From Ooceraea biroi (Eukaryota > Arthropoda > Insecta > Hymenoptera > Formicidae): 64,000 nt of DNA. Below, one piece after another: positions 50,322 through 64,000 of this stretch; the first letter of the stretch is position 1, and the number at the start of each line of letters is the position of its first letter. The stretch is taken from positions 10,432,874 through 10,496,873 of the forward strand of contig NC_039512.1 of assembly GCF_003672135.1 (NCBI RefSeq). The letters run 5' to 3'. Made by a program: the position numbers and the translations under genes. Under the pieces are notes generated by a model. It ran no database searches and was not told the origin of the DNA. It was given only the letters and a program-made list of their open reading frames with translations.

Positions 50322-53300
50322 ATACTTCTCAAGCAGAGAAGCTTCGCACTTTTTCCGCTATCCGAAGCCCGGCTCGTGAGAAAGGAGTTGTCGTTCCGTA
50401 ATACAATCTATTTTTCGTTCTCATCTACGAAGCAAGACGACGATGGCGGCGCAGGCGACGCCGACGGCGACGAACAACTCGAGATATAATTTTTCTCCGT
50501 TCGCGAGGATCATCCAGACATTTTTCATACTAAGCTTTAGCGCGGCCGGGTCGACCCTCGTCGTTCTCTTCGCCGCATTTACCATCCTCGCCCGCGTTGT
50601 CGTCGTCGTTGTCGTAGTCGTCGTCTCTTTCCCAGCACTTTGGCGTCGTTGTCGGGCGTTATTAAGTTTCTACACTACCGCGTCCGTCCAAATTGCACGG
50701 AATGGAATCCCAAACAGAGCGCGAACGCCATTTCGAGCAAGAAGAAGAATGCATTCTGCCGACCATGGAATTCTCTCGGACCGTTCCTGTATTTCAAGGA
50801 TCTGGCCAGGCGGTTCTTTTCGATCCGCCGATTGTAAGAACTCTTGTAGAAACACCATTATACCAACTTAACTTATTCCCGTCAGAGTTATTTGTTCTAT
50901 CAAGAGATAATATGCATAAATTACATATATAATTATATGTTATACAATGCGATAATTCAAATTTCAGTTTAGTATCATGATTTTTTTATTTAATCAGATA
51001 ATTTATAAGCCATATATTATCGATATAAGCTATAATTCAAAATGGAAACGTTAATTTTATAGGATAATGTACATAATTTTTTGATAATTTTATAATTGGA
51101 ATATACGTGTAGCAAGGTTCTCTCACTAATTTATGTGAGAATTTAATTTCCTTCCTTGAATATCTCGGTAATGAAAATTTAAATTACACTTCAAATAAAT
51201 AGCAGAATAAATCTCTTATTACCTGTTTACTCTTTTGAAGGTGAAACTAAAATGTGGAATCTTCAATATCACTGATTTTCTAATTAAACCGTTAATTAGA
51301 ATTTTATTACGGAAATGTAGATGTTACGTTGATCCGAGGGAAAGCTGCAAGAAAGCTTTACAAACAATTACGATTGATCCATCGACGAGCGAACGTATAA
51401 AATCGCGCTTAATTGCAGTCAATAAGGATTCGTCCATTCTCTGTTCAAATATGGCGGACTAAAAGTACCTTGTCGTTTCCATATGATATGGCGAACCTAA
51501 CTGAACCGCACACTTATCATAATTGAAATCCGATACTTTCCGCACACGGATCGCAGCACGGTGACACTCGAGGGCGGCGACTCTCGAGTGTTCCTCGACA
51601 CGTTGTTACACGAAGTTCGTCGATGGATCCATCCAATTACATTCACGGATGAGTGGTAGACATGTCCTCGGAAACTCCGTTAAGTCGGTGAGGCACTTGC
51701 GATCGCAAAGAAAGATGGCCGATGAAATTGAACTTTAATATCTATTAAAAATCTTGAACTCTTTTCCTTCTCCGACGCGAAAAATCGGACGCTTTACAAG
51801 AAACGTAAAGATTGTATTGAACAGAAAATAGCAAGTCCTGGAAATTGTGAAAATGTACAAGTTGATTAATCCGCTAATAATTCGTTAACGTATATCTACC
51901 TTCAGTTCTTATTATTTATACAAATTGAATCTATTATTTATTAATCACCATTATCTCTATCTGCTAATTAGTGTTATTTTGGTTTTATTTTATTATAATT
52001 TTATTATTTTTTATTTATATATAAATAAATAATTTACAGACGGATTTGCATAAACAATATAATTGTTACATCATAAACTATTTATATAAATTATAAGATA
52101 AAATTATTTTTTTATTCTTTTCGCTAAAGGAAAACACTATCCTATCTCGATTTCGATGTAGAAAATACGAGCTGTTTCGCAGCTGCTCAAACACGATATT
52201 ATCTATTTAAAAATGGATGATTCCGAGTACAAACAGTGCCGCGGCTTAATAAACGTCACGTAGTTGTTAAAATTAACGGATTACTTTTTGATAAGACATC
52301 ACCGTAACGCATTGTACGCCGTGCAATTGCAAAAATATGCACCAGTGACGCAGCACCTGCTAATTATTCTCGCAGGGCGCGATTTTACATTCATTGATTC
52401 GCGATATTGCGTATCAGCCGTCGTCAAAGTAATAATTTAATAGTGTTGATGTTAATCAACGTATATTTTCAGCGTCCGTTAAATAACAAATAAATATTCG
52501 CTCTGAAGACTCACACTTGCCATTTTTCCTCTTCTCGACAAATTGCATTTTTTGCTTCGTATTCATTTGCGAGATTGCGAGCGAACGTTACGTTACGTTA
52601 GCGTACATGTACATATAGGTATACATATTTTCCAATTACAATTGTAACTGTGCGTTCGAGTCGATCTCGATCGCGGTTGACTTGATTTTACATTATATGG
52701 CTTTCATAATGAGAAATGGCAACATTTTATGTCGTTTCATTAATCAAAATAGCTTTCCGCGCATCGCTTGTAGATTCGCACATACTTTACAGTCTTCGTT
52801 AAAAGGCGCAAATGCTTTCACGTCCGTGGACACGTTCATCCCTGATATTCGATTCTTTATCAATTCTTCGATGAATTATCGGCTGTCATATCGCGATGCA
52901 AATTATTGAAATCAAATTCGCCGTTGCGAATGAGAATAGGACTCCGTCTTTAAAGATAAAGTTATGGCTTTATGGGTAACCACGTACATGGCCGAACGTC
53001 TTTACATAGCAGGTGAATTACGAGTTTTGCACTAGTGTCCTACTTGCGTATTTTACGACATGACCCCGTACTTCGTAATTAAGAGGAATACGATGAGGTC
53101 AGTGAAACTTTAAAGTCGGATGCCGGCTCTATCGCGCGTAACGTCTCAAAGCGTCAGGAATACCTCCCTTGGCAATTATAATTTTAATCTTTCGCCACAT
53201 GGTTTTCCATAGATACAGACGTTTGTCGTTCTTCTCCATTTTGAGCTTCCATAGTTGTTTTTTGATAAACGAGAGAAAATTGATAAATGAGAGAAAATTG

Positions 53301-53871
53301 AGGATGATTTAATTCCTGAGTGACTAGATCAATGTTTTGTCCAAATTAACCGACGTATGCACAATCAATTGACGATGTAAATTTGTACCTTGTTAAATTA
53401 CTGTTTAATAGCTTGTATCTAAATTAATATTTTGATATATGTGTAATTAGGAAATGATTCGGTTATAAGATATATGGACATTTAATATGATTATTAAAAG
53501 AGTAATTGATGTCAGAAATACTAGATTTATCGCGTTGCACTGACAGGAGATGCTGAAAAACGTCAGGTGCTCGGTCAAATTAAAAGGAATTAAAGGAAAC
53601 TCTCGTCTCGATTCTTCTTTCCCATCGCTGTGGCGGTACGCGAAAACTTTTCAGCAGTTGCTTAAAATTCCCAACACCGCGTACAGTATTGGCATTCGAT
53701 TTCGTGAAAAACTCGCTCGCCTCTACTTTTGGGGTTCGGGAAGCGTGGTGTAGTCTCGTGCGTTTGACGACTTCGGCGGTTCGTTGCATCGGTATAAGAG
53801 AGATGGGGGAGGAAAAAATACAGGGAGTTGAAAAGTATGAAGTGAATGGATCGGAGCCTCTTAAGAGAAAA
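50322..53871. other. Noncoding DNA, no gene recognised
   Basis: A GTC/GAC-rich, CpG-rich block at about 50440-50660 is open in several frames on both strands and yields low-complexity valine, threonine or aspartate runs. I read this as a degenerate trinucleotide repeat. AT-rich DNA fills 50930-51250 and 51890-52130. An 18-bp tandem pair is listed separately. Confidence 0.55.
53263..53298 (+). repeat. 18-bp tandem duplication
   Basis: TGATAAACGAGAGAAAAT at 53263-53280 is followed directly by TGATAAATGAGAGAAAAT at 53281-53298, with one mismatch. Confidence 0.88.
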
Positions 53872-53948
53872 GGGGTGAGAGAGAGGGGGGCGGGGAGGGG
53901 GAGAGAGAGAGAACGGAGAGGGGAAGAAGAAAGGACAGAGGAGGAAGC
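53872..53948 (+). repeat. Purine tract with a G-quadruplex motif
   Basis: A nearly all-purine tract. Within it the runs GGGG (53872-53875), GGGGGG (53885-53890), GGGG (53892-53895) and GGGGG (53897-53901) are separated by loops of 9, 1 and 1 nt, which fits a four-tetrad intrastrand quadruplex. A further GGGG lies at 53920-53923. Folding is a prediction from sequence only. Confidence 0.75.
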
Positions 53949-56900
53949 CGTGCGGAATTTAAATTGCTTTGAGCGAATCGCGCTGACGTATTTGCCTTTT
54001 TTCCCATCCTCGGCACATGCCCGGCGAGTTATCGCCCGTCGTAAAACTGCCACCGACTGATTCCTGAGTTCCGGAACTATGGCACTAAACATGCAAACAT
54101 CCCCGGACTGTTTCCCGGATTCAGCCAGTTCAGGCGAAATCAGGCATCATGGCGAAATCGAATGCCAAGGGTATTTCGGGCAAACGGTAATTCAAGCGAT
54201 CATGGTAAAGGACCTTGAAACCAGCACAATTGCCGATCCGTTTCTGGCGTTAAATTGAATCTCCGAATTAGATCTTTCATTTCACTTTGATGTTTGAATT
54301 CGAGCATTATAACTGTCACAAGAGGACTATCACACGCAATAGAACAAAATAATGATAGTACTCGAAAGAAGTCCGATGATTTTATTTGCCGTATGTACAG
54401 GTGGCTGTAAATTCGAAGTTAGACACTTGCACTGGTTGAGGATAGCAAGCGACCCTAACAGAACCACTGGCCATGACATCAGCAAGCCCTATAAATTCTC
54501 TGAAAATTTATAGGATGCCAACGCATCCTTGGCTCGGTATTCTCCGGGGAGCTTTCTTTCCAGAATATTGTGCGATTTCTCGCTGCTAGAGAAAATTTAC
54601 TCCCCAAATCCCAGCGGAATAAATTGCCCGACAATTTCGGTATCCAAGGATTTAAAAGTGGAAACATTTGACAGTCCTACAACTCGGGAAGAAAATAAAG
54701 GAGCTTAGGCTGCAAAGAATATTAATTTAAATTTTGCGTCAAGGGACGAAAAATTGTTTCAACGCGGCATTTCGAGATTTTGGGTCTTTAAATTGTCGCA
54801 TTTGTGAATTAATATTGTCCGTTATAAATAAATTTTTAGTTTCGCATGGTTACAACTTCGAGTCTATGCATTTGTGGGTTAGATTTGGGGTTACGACAGA
54901 TCTCGTTGAAATTAGGCGTAGTTTCTCCCGAGAAGAGAGACGAACAAATATAAATCCAGATGAGAAAAGAGGTATCGATGCAAATATAAAAGGAAGGCAG
55001 GTGCGCCTTTGCAGCTCTGCATTATTCAGGCGTCGGCAAACATTTTGCTTCAATTGGAAAGTTCAATACTCTGCGACACAATTCTCTCACTTTGCATGCA
55101 GGAAGCCGTGCTGGCATCGATATTTCAGCAAGGGCGCTCTCCGACTTGCAGTTCTCAACTATTCCGTTAACGCGCGTCGAGACCTCGTCGATAATTCAAT
55201 TAAAATCTATCGCCCGCCGTCACTTGCGCCACTCGATCCGATCTATTAAATTGCTTTAGTAAATCCCGAGTTCGCCTACGAACTTTCATCGTAGATGAAT
55301 CCATCCCGAGGAGTCTTCTGCCGACGTATTGCTGTCGTGGCGCGCAGTTCACAGGACGATTACGGCGTCATCCACCCCGGGAACACACGCGAGAGACCAC
55401 GCGATCTGATAGTAATTCGTCATTCTTCGCTAACTCCATTCTAATCGTTTCGATTGGCTTAACGCGCGAGAAGCGACAGCGCAAACAATGCAGTAACTGA
55501 TATATAATTACCGTTCAAGTGTAACTCTGTGCCTCATGATTTTCAATCCGCATTGCAAGTCGGATTTATGCGCGTGAGGTTGAACAACTTCAACAAAAAC
55601 TATTCCATCTGATATCGGAAAACGTATCTCGCGACGGAAGTTGATTAATGAGACCGAAGCCAGTTGCGAAGCTAGTTAGCGCGCGCTTCACCACCGAGCG
55701 AAAATTCTGTTACCCTCTAACGTAACCCTTCACTTTCGCCTTCAGTTAACCCTATCGTGTGACGTACACGCGCGTACACGCGTATATGCCGAGCTCTCTC
55801 CTGAAATATTCAAAGCAACTATCCGGTATTGGATGATAGCGCGCAGCCATTTGCCACGCCGCGTCACGTATTTTTCGCGCTCGGCAGACAATTTAAAAGT
55901 CCATTTGCGCGTCCTGGAAAGCGTGCAAGGAAATCCGGCAGCGGGGAATTGGAGTCCAGAAGAAGGCTGTTTCCCGGATGCGACTTCCTGCGTCGGATAA
56001 CGAGGTTATTCTCCGGGGAACCGATTACACTGTCGTACACTCGCGCTTTATACATTCCCATCACCCGATTCTGTCATACCATCTTCGTTCTTGCAGCAGC
56101 AGCAACAACAACAACGTCATTTCATTCCACCCCCGCAAATTTCAACAAAAATTCATTAATATGAAATGAAGAATTGTGTTCCGCGATCTCATCTCGCATT
56201 TCCCTCACGGCTACGTTGTATAAACAAAGACGTGCAGGGCGTTGCATTACATCAACGTCATTACAATTTCCTCGAAGAGAATCCACGAACGATTTCTTCT
56301 TGAATGACAGAAATAAATTCGATGACTCGGCGGGATTACCACGATCCAGGTCGCCGATTACCCTGTGAGCTTTCGCTCGACCACTCAACTTTGTCTTATG
56401 ACGTGTAATGGGGAAAGCAATTAGAGAGATGACGTCGACGATTCGCGAGTGCGAATGCTTACGCTTTCCACAATGACTGTTTTTATCGTATAGCGTGCAG
56501 CTAACGTCGAGTCGTTATTTCTAAATTGTGTAATTTCAACGTGGAATAAAACCCTTACTTTTGTATTAAGTGCATTCTTCAGGAAATTTATGTTTTCAAA
56601 AAACAGTTATCAATTTTCAGGTATGCGGAAACTCAAAAGTCGCAAAAGCTAACTCCGCGATACTAAAACTATCTCGATGCAAATTCAAACGGCATGACGA
56701 ATGTAATAGTCTAGAAACTCAAGCGTTTGAAAAACTAAAAATGACTTTTAGAATTTATATTTCTAGTTTATCAAGTTTATGTTCGCGGGGTTTTTTACTG
56801 CTGAGTGAATCGATAAGCAATTACCTCGACTCGTTTGTTTGACTTGGCGCGAATTTCTCTCTTTCCCTAGGATTGAAAATACTTTTGCTGAATGAGTGCG

Positions 56901-59900
56901 GCGGTTTCGCTGCCACTCCCGAATGTTTGGGCGCGTAATTGAGGACGGAAAATATTAGGCGTTGGTCAGCTGGCTGGTTGAGGAAAGGACAAGGAGCGTG
57001 GACCTGCCGGCGATTTCACCCTTGATGTTTCGCCAGACATGTTTGCTCACTTTCGTATATTTTCAGCCCTTTTTTCCGTCTCCCGGCAAGAGAAGGCGGG
57101 TGCATATCAGCGTGACGGTAAGCCTGGAATCTCCTCTCGCGCGAGGGTTTGTAAACCGTCGACGGAGCAAGATACATAGCGTTACAATAAGGTGGTCCCA
57201 CGCCCACCTCCTCGTGTCGTGCATGCACAGCTACGTACACACACGAGCAATTTTGTCAAGCAGACGTGCGAACGCAGAGACACAAAGTTCGCAATGTTGT
57301 AGCCGTCTTCGTGAAATAAAATCGCTCTCACGCTGCCACCTTCATAACTTCACGTGTTTCCCGCCCTTCCGGTTCTGCTTACCGACTTTTACTTCGTCTG
57401 TCTCGTAATATTATACTCCTGTTCACTCGTTCCGAAAGCGACCCGAAAATCCGGAAATCCCGAACCAGATACTTTAGCACCGAAGCATGTTGGAATAAAA
57501 CAAGAAGATGGGGATGATTGTAAATCTTCCGGACTACGTCGTTCAATTCTTTTTTAATAGATAAAAACTTGCATTATTTTATTATAAATTATTCTTGTCG
57601 TTCAAGACACTGTTAGATGTTGCTCAACAAGGAGGATTTTAGAGACCCACTTTGCACAATATTGAACTCAAAGTTCCTTTTATATAAGAGTCGTCGAAAT
57701 GACGCCAATTTGCGAAAGCGGCCATTATGCCATTTCAACTCATAACCCTGAAGTTAAAGTTACGAAGACTGAATTTATATATGCTGCACATCCCTGTACT
57801 CAAATGTGGATCTCTTCAGGCGTACAATCACAGACTTTTCCAATATTCTTGCGCGATACATCAAGAATATTAAAATCCAATACATTCAGCTTATTCAGAA
57901 ACTTTCATATTTTATTTTAGTTAATTTATATTTAATGTTTGCGATTCTTATTCTTCTTGACAGATAATGAAACATTAACATTAATTGATAAAATATCCTA
58001 ACAACTTTTCAGTTTGCAACTTTTAATCTTTGCCAATCTTCGACAACCATCAATCTCAATCATTCGCGCATAATAGACTGGTCTTCGGCGTTTAGCTTTT
58101 CTTTTTCCTTGAAAGATGCAATTTCGGCGAGTGTATAACAGGAATGCGAAGTGACACGAATTTACCATGTCCCTTGAATGAAGCGGCATTGTGTGCGAAA
58201 GTAATTTCGGCGTTTGATCGGTTTCCGATTTTGTCGCCGAAAAACAGACACCGCGCGTGTGATGTTGACATAAGCGCCTGCAGGTAGAGGCAATATATCG
58301 AATTTCGATCGATGGCGCGACACGCGGTTCCCAGTCTTATGCGTTTTGGACACTCGCCAAAGAGGAGCAGAATCTCGTATCGAGAACCGGGGAGCAATGG
58401 GGCTGCGAAACTTATCACTTTATTTACATCTCGGTTTCCTCTCGCGAATACCGGAAACCTTTCAGCTATGAAACCTTTCTTACGAATCAAGTCCTTGCAC
58501 CACGTGAAGACGATGTGGCGCCGCAATAGAAAGAAAAGTCTGCGTTCGCTCGTCTTTAATACTCTGTACTGTCATTTTCACGCAGAATCAGCTACTTGGA
58601 AAGCGTCTATCTTGAAAAGTAATATAATTCCGATAATTTCTATCAACGGAAGATTTCCTCTTTATCCGAAATAACCAGCTGAACTTGAGAAGGAATTCAA
58701 GGGCGAGAGCTCCTTTCTCGCGGCCTCAAAATGGAAGCCTCGTTCCCTCCGCGACAACAGGGAGAAAATCCTGCATTTGACGTGAAATCGAAGTTTTCCC
58801 CTTCCTTCTACGTATACACAGTGGACAATCTTTCGGTTAGTGAGGAAAACTCAATCGTGGGATCCGCTCCGATGAGTCTCCAGGTTGGAAGCTCATAACA
58901 CAGAAAACCATGTCTCCGCGGTCACGTGATCAGGTCCAACGAATGTAAAAGCTCTCACCTAGTTCACCATTGCTCCTTCAGAATGAAGGTCTAAGTTTTC
59001 CCGCTTGCCCCTCGTCCGACTGCTTCGCCCCTCGACGTCCCGCCTTTTTACGTTCCTCCTTCCCTGGACCCAAGGGATGGCTAGCGGGTTGATGTTGGCA
59101 ACTGTTTTGAGCACTTAAACCGAATCGGTGGGAAAGTTTTGGCACACGTTGCGGATCTCCTCGAGCGCCCGTATTTGCGGTAGCCAGCCGGGCGTAGATC
59201 ATACGAATCGGCGCACTTGTGTAAATACTCGTCATCAATTGTCCTCGTCGAGAAAGAAGAGGAGGGTGGGAAGGGGGTGGACAGGTTCTTCCCGCACCCG
59301 CGTGCAGATTCGTGTAGAGCAGCGCGCGAAAAATCATGAGACACGTCGGCCAGGGACAATACTTATGCCACTCGCGAGAAGGTGTGGCGCCACGCCATAT
59401 TTCAGAGTCAAACGCAGAACCGGCGCGTACAAGGGGCTACGCGATCCTTAAGAGAACCCGCGTACAAGGGATGACCAGCCTTAATTTCGTGAAAAGCGGA
59501 ACTTTGGTAAATAATAGTTGAATGTATGTAATAATAATAATGAATGTATGTAATAGTTGAATGTATAAAAAACTAAATTTTTTTGAATACTCAATTTAAC
59601 GCTGTTTTCTCTTCTCCCCGTTTTTCTTTCATTTCGCTTATCATTTCCTTCCTTCGTCCATGCTTCGTGTTTTGCCCGAAAATATTCCAGCCGAAGGGGC
59701 GAGGCACTGTGTTTTCTTACTGTCATAAAAATAACGTTTCGTCAACCGTCGAGAACGTGGTTGGTTTGAAAATGTTTTAATTCGGTCGGGAAGATGAGAA
59801 ATATCCCGGAAAATGCAGTGGATTAGGGAATCCACGGGTTCAGAGATTCAAACGCTTAATCGTAATCGCGCGGTAGTTTTATACGCGAATTATTCGATGA

Positions 59901-62900
59901 AGCGATTTATCGGGAAAACGGGGAAACGACCCGCGGGGATTCGCGATTGTGTCGAAGACGAGGACGATCGATCACTCTGGCACCGACGCCGACTGTGGTT
60001 TGCTCGTCGATCAATCAAACGGAAGCGCTTGAGACGACGATATAATGCTTTCGCGGAATTACGGTATCTACCGCGCCACGTGAATAGGCTTCCTAGTTTT
60101 TTCGTGAAATCTATGCATTTTTTAAAAGTCCATTAATCTTCGAGAGCTAAAGTGCAGTTTACCGACGATTGTTGCAGTTCTTCAACGGACATGAGTCTTT
60201 TATCTTGCTCCCACTATAGGATTTGTATAAATTACTTTTACATTACATCATTACTTAATGTGTTATTTTTTTATATTCACATTAAAAAGAGTCCAATTTA
60301 AAATAAATTAAAATCGTTAATCGAGTCGACAATTAAATTTAGGAAACATCAAAAAGATATCTTTTATTTTATTTTAGAACACTGCGAAATTATGTGAGCG
60401 CAACCTTTTAAGGATTTCAACGGTTGAAAATAGCCGAGTTTTTGATAGAAGGTTAAATCCGAAAGCAGAGACCAGCATCGCACTTTCCGCCGGATGTGTG
60501 CGGGAGCTAATGCGAGGGAGTTGGCATGACGTGCTTTTCACTAGCACGTACGTGCTTAGAGTTTCGCGAGAATGCTTTGCAGAGGGCGAAAGAGAAAGTC
60601 GTAGGAATTATTTGACAATTCGCAACGTCCACCGTAAAAAGAGAGAAAAATGGCTGGCCACTCGGGGAGAGAAAATGTCACGAAGCTTCTTATACGGCGG
60701 ACTATGGCAAACTCGTCATAAGGATATCGTCAATTCTACGCAAGGACGTGTTTTTGTAAAAGCGTAGCCACCGGCAACGCCATTCAAATCCATTTCTTCT
60801 GGCAAAAAGGATTTCGCTAGAGAGGGATTTTAAGTCAAGGACAAAAGTGACACAACCCGTTCAAAAGCGTCGAGCGAAATACTTTTTTGACGTGAGGTTC
60901 CGCGAACGATGCTTAAAACAGCTCGGAAATGTTTTACGGTTGTTACTTAATAATTAATGTGATCAAAGTAATTTTGTTTATTTTTAATCGTTTAAGTTTT
61001 GAAAAACTTGGTAATTACATAAAAAGTTAATTAAGTTAGTGCAACAATATAATTTGTTCTCATTGTCTTTGATTTGATTTTATTCATGTATATGTATCTA
61101 GTTTGTGTCGATTAAACGGCAATAGTGTTAGTCAGACTCTTTTATATTCGGTAACACATGTGCAGTAATCGACGCTTTAATCAGAATTTTAATATTCGGT
61201 GTAATTAATAACTGTGTGAGTAATTAATAATTATACGGGAAGAGCAACAGTTTGTCCGAAAATTAAACGCTTGCTTCAATAGACTTTATTAATAAACGAC
61301 AATGGAAAATTCTCGCGTTATAATTAATATGATGATATTGTTAGTGAATGTGACGTGCAGCAGAATTTTATAATACACGTTCAATTTGTGCAGTTAGTTG
61401 GTGACAAAGCAGAGAGTTATATAAAAATTTACTTGTTTATTTACAGAAATTTACAGAATTACAAAACAATTGTAGATTGAACCGTTGTGTTTTTATATAT
61501 TTAATAAATAAAATTGTTATTGAGTTAGATTGTTTCAAAACCATAAAGCTAAAAGTAAAGAGACAATAAAATAATAAATAAATTCATCAATAAAAAATTA
61601 AACCTACTCTCTATTGTTGAATTATATTATCCTTTTTTCTACGATCACTTTTAGAATGCAATCTGTTTCCACCTGCTTTCCCCGTATTATAAGATACTCT
61701 AACGTTAATGTAGGCTGACAGGATGGAGGGCGAGAACATGATGGAATTTTTCATAATAGCTTTTGCAAGAAAGAAATTGCGGAGTTATCGGTTAAGCGAG
61801 TTAGGTTTAAGAAGCTTCGTAATTTCGCCGGTCGAAAGAAATTTAATTATCGGCGGAAACAATAACCATGCGGCTTTGGTCCCACGACGGAGATGGGAAG
61901 GGGACTCCTTGATCTACCGCTATTTTTCTTGAAGCAAAAAATCAAGATTGCGCAGGAGGAGTTCCCCTCGCGGTGAGGAGAATGAAAGACTCTAATTTTC
62001 GTACCGTGCTGTCCGTCCGACGAAATTTAATTATTCTTAATTAATCCATGGGGTCCATGCATTACTCGGGACAACTCCCGATAAGGACGGGAGGACCGAA
62101 GGACCCTTTGAGAAGACGACAACGACGACCGACGTCGTGAATGCCGGGCGACCATGCGACGTCTCGCGTGAATTATGTCGCTATTACGAGGAAAATGATT
62201 GCACCTGCGTTCCTTCCAGCTTCAAGCGGAATTATTAAGAAGGATTCATTAAGAAAACGACATGTCGGACAAGAAGCCGATCCATCCCAAATTTGCAAGT
62301 AATCGCTAGTTATAATGTGCCATTAATTTCGTGAAATTTAAGAACATGCGTATACAGAGATCCTGAAAGATAATAAACGAAAAGATCTAGGTTTATTCAA
62401 TATGATTTGACTCAATTAATTCATGTCATATGTTGTAAGAATTTCATAAAACTTAATTCATCTCGTAACTTATAAGAATTTGGCTACAGAGAGAATTATA
62501 TAAAATGTTGTTTAATAATATTTCTGATAACAATTTGTTTTTGAATAATTCTTCTTTATTTAAATATCAAATCAAAGGTTATCAATTTTTCAATCAACAA
62601 AACATAATAAGAAAAGAGTCTAGGATCGCGAGTGGTCAATGCAAAAAAACAAAATACCAATTATATTTCAAATTTTAATAGTGAATCTAACAATAAATCT
62701 TATTTTTTATTGCTTTTTAATAATCTGTAATGTATTTCCTCCAAGAATCTCTTGAAATGATCAGAGAATTGAAATCACTCTTTCGCATTGGCGTTTGTTA
62801 TTTGTTAATTATTTCTAAAACGAGCTTGTGCTTATACCTATATTGACGTCCAGTTTTGATCGGATCATGCGCATGACGGCAGATACGGTGGAAATTGAAA

Positions 62901-64000
62901 TCCGGAAGTACAGAAGGGTTAGAGGGTAGGTCGGAAGGGTGGAAGAGACGAATTAGTGTTCTGCTCGAGAGGTCGCGAGCGATAGCAGAGAATTATTGCT
63001 TAGCAACGAAGGACAGAATCGATGTTGCCAGTAGTGACAAGTCCGATTACCTCACCACGGCTGCGCCGGAAATATGTTTGCGCGCTTCTCTCGTCGATCG
63101 CAATCTCCGTTAATTGAACCATTGTGCGGGTGTAGTACTTGTGACTTACAATATACCGACTGTACCAAAAATACCACGGTTTGAAGATCTCAACTTGAGA
63201 GATCTTAAACTCCATCGCCGATTCACCATGCATACGCCCTGAAAATTGTTGGAGGAAAATACGTTCGGGGTGGAAAAATGTTAACTGGAAAGCGCTTAAA
63301 ATCGGTGAAACTGGTTCCTTCAATTTGCCTACTTCGATAATTGAGTTTCTTTCTCTTTAATACCCGCGCGAAGCCGCGGATTTAGGCCGCAATTTTTTCA
63401 ATATCGGGAAATCTCTCCGTGCGAATCTACCCCGCTGGGATGAAACAGAATTAACGCATTTTGATGCTTCATGACGGAAATGATGAGAATGACGAACCAG
63501 GAGAATACGTAACGAGCTGATCCGCACCGTCGGCAACGCCGGGCTGGCTATACGTGCGCTATTGGTAACTCCATAGATAATTAATTACTTTAGCAGGACG
63601 AGGATGTGATCCTTTGCGCATGAAAGGATGCCATTACGCCCATTAGCTACCGCTAATTTGCGCAAAATCATTCGGAAACTCCCCTTGCTCGTACGACGAT
63701 ACACGACAACTCGAATGTCTGCTAACAGTACTGAGTTTCCGAGAGAAATGTAGTTGTCTTTGCGCTTGGGTGTCGAGGGAGAATTCACCTTTCTAACCGG
63801 GAATAGTTCTCCTTAATTAAAGTAGTTCCACTGCGTTCAATTAAAATAGTTCTACTTCAATGCGTCACTTGCGGGTGTATCGTTGGTTTTGGCCTTTATC
63901 TCTGAATACCACAATACATCCTCGCGTCTATGTATATTCCGTGAAGGTACGGATACACCTCTCCTGGGTGCCTCCGATTTCAATGCTGCGGCCCTTCTCA
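53949..64000. other. Noncoding DNA, no gene recognised
   Basis: No supported exon. The longest frame (171 codons, plus strand, 54734-55249) starts at TTG and has no recognisable domain. Short CAA/CAG units lie at about 56094-56115. A locally duplicated AATAATAGTTGAATGTATGT-like block lies at about 59512-59566. GC-richer patches lie near 55680-56080, 57050-57240, 59000-59460 and 61950-62180; AT-rich DNA fills 60210-60370, 60940-61640 and 62380-62720. No RNA gene or transposon was recognised. Confidence 0.6.
59512..59566 (+). repeat. Short AT-rich direct repeats (AATAGTTGAATGTAT)
   Basis: AATAGTTGAATGTATGTAAT near 59513 is followed by ATAATAATGAATGTATGTAA and then AATAGTTGAATGTATAAA near 59552. 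Three related copies lie within about 55 bp, mixed with an (ATA)n run. Confidence 0.75.

Noticed and set aside
50443..50871. 142-codon plus frame with a hydrophobic poly-valine stretch, and opposing minus frames with poly-T or poly-D
   Set aside because: The valine, threonine and aspartate runs all come from a GTC/GAC repeat read in different frames, so I treat it as a degenerate microsatellite.
54734..55249. 171-codon plus-strand open frame
   Set aside because: It starts at TTG with no upstream exon signal I could support, has no family match by eye and no clear third-position bias.

Overview
This window looks like nuclear DNA from an insect, most likely a hymenopteran and perhaps an ant. 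It is moderately AT-rich, with patches unusually rich in CpG, many dinucleotide and trinucleotide microsatellites, and a mariner-family DNA transposon. There is no bacterial gene density, no operon layout and no ribosome binding site pattern. The species cannot be named from the sequence alone. Almost all of the 64 kb reads as intergenic or intronic DNA. Most open frames are short, start at arbitrary codons, overlap others on both strands, and resemble no family I recognise.

The features with firm support are mobile or repeat-derived. (1) A structurally complete mariner element lies at 26249-27536. It has 32-bp perfect terminal inverted repeats and a TA target duplication. Its minus-strand transposase keeps one reading frame and all three catalytic aspartates, but has three in-frame stop codons. 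(2) About 640 bp to its left, at 25178-25609, is a near-perfect fold-back element: two 206-bp arms with five mismatches around a 20-nt loop, flanked by TATA. (3) A much older mariner relic lies at 36593-37023. (4) There are several unnamed repeats: a diverged three-copy tandem of about 175-190 bp at 6948-7440, a 77-bp direct repeat pair at 23668 and 24423, a diverged tandem pair of about 91 bp near 50140-50321, and a GC-only 12-bp minisatellite at 48081-48116.

The best candidate host coding sequence is a short minus-strand exon at 27792-27949, just right of the mariner. Its third codon positions are almost all G or C, and it reads as the end of a signal peptide followed by a mature N-terminus. 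Other exon candidates (674-946, 33910-34128) are weak. The 23.6-28 kb interval is the densest part of the window: a direct repeat pair, the fold-back element, the mariner and the exon candidate follow one another. The remainder is ordinary noncoding sequence with microsatellites and CpG-rich patches, some of which may be promoters or 5' exons of genes outside the window. I recognised no tRNA, rRNA, snRNA, known microRNA or CRISPR array.
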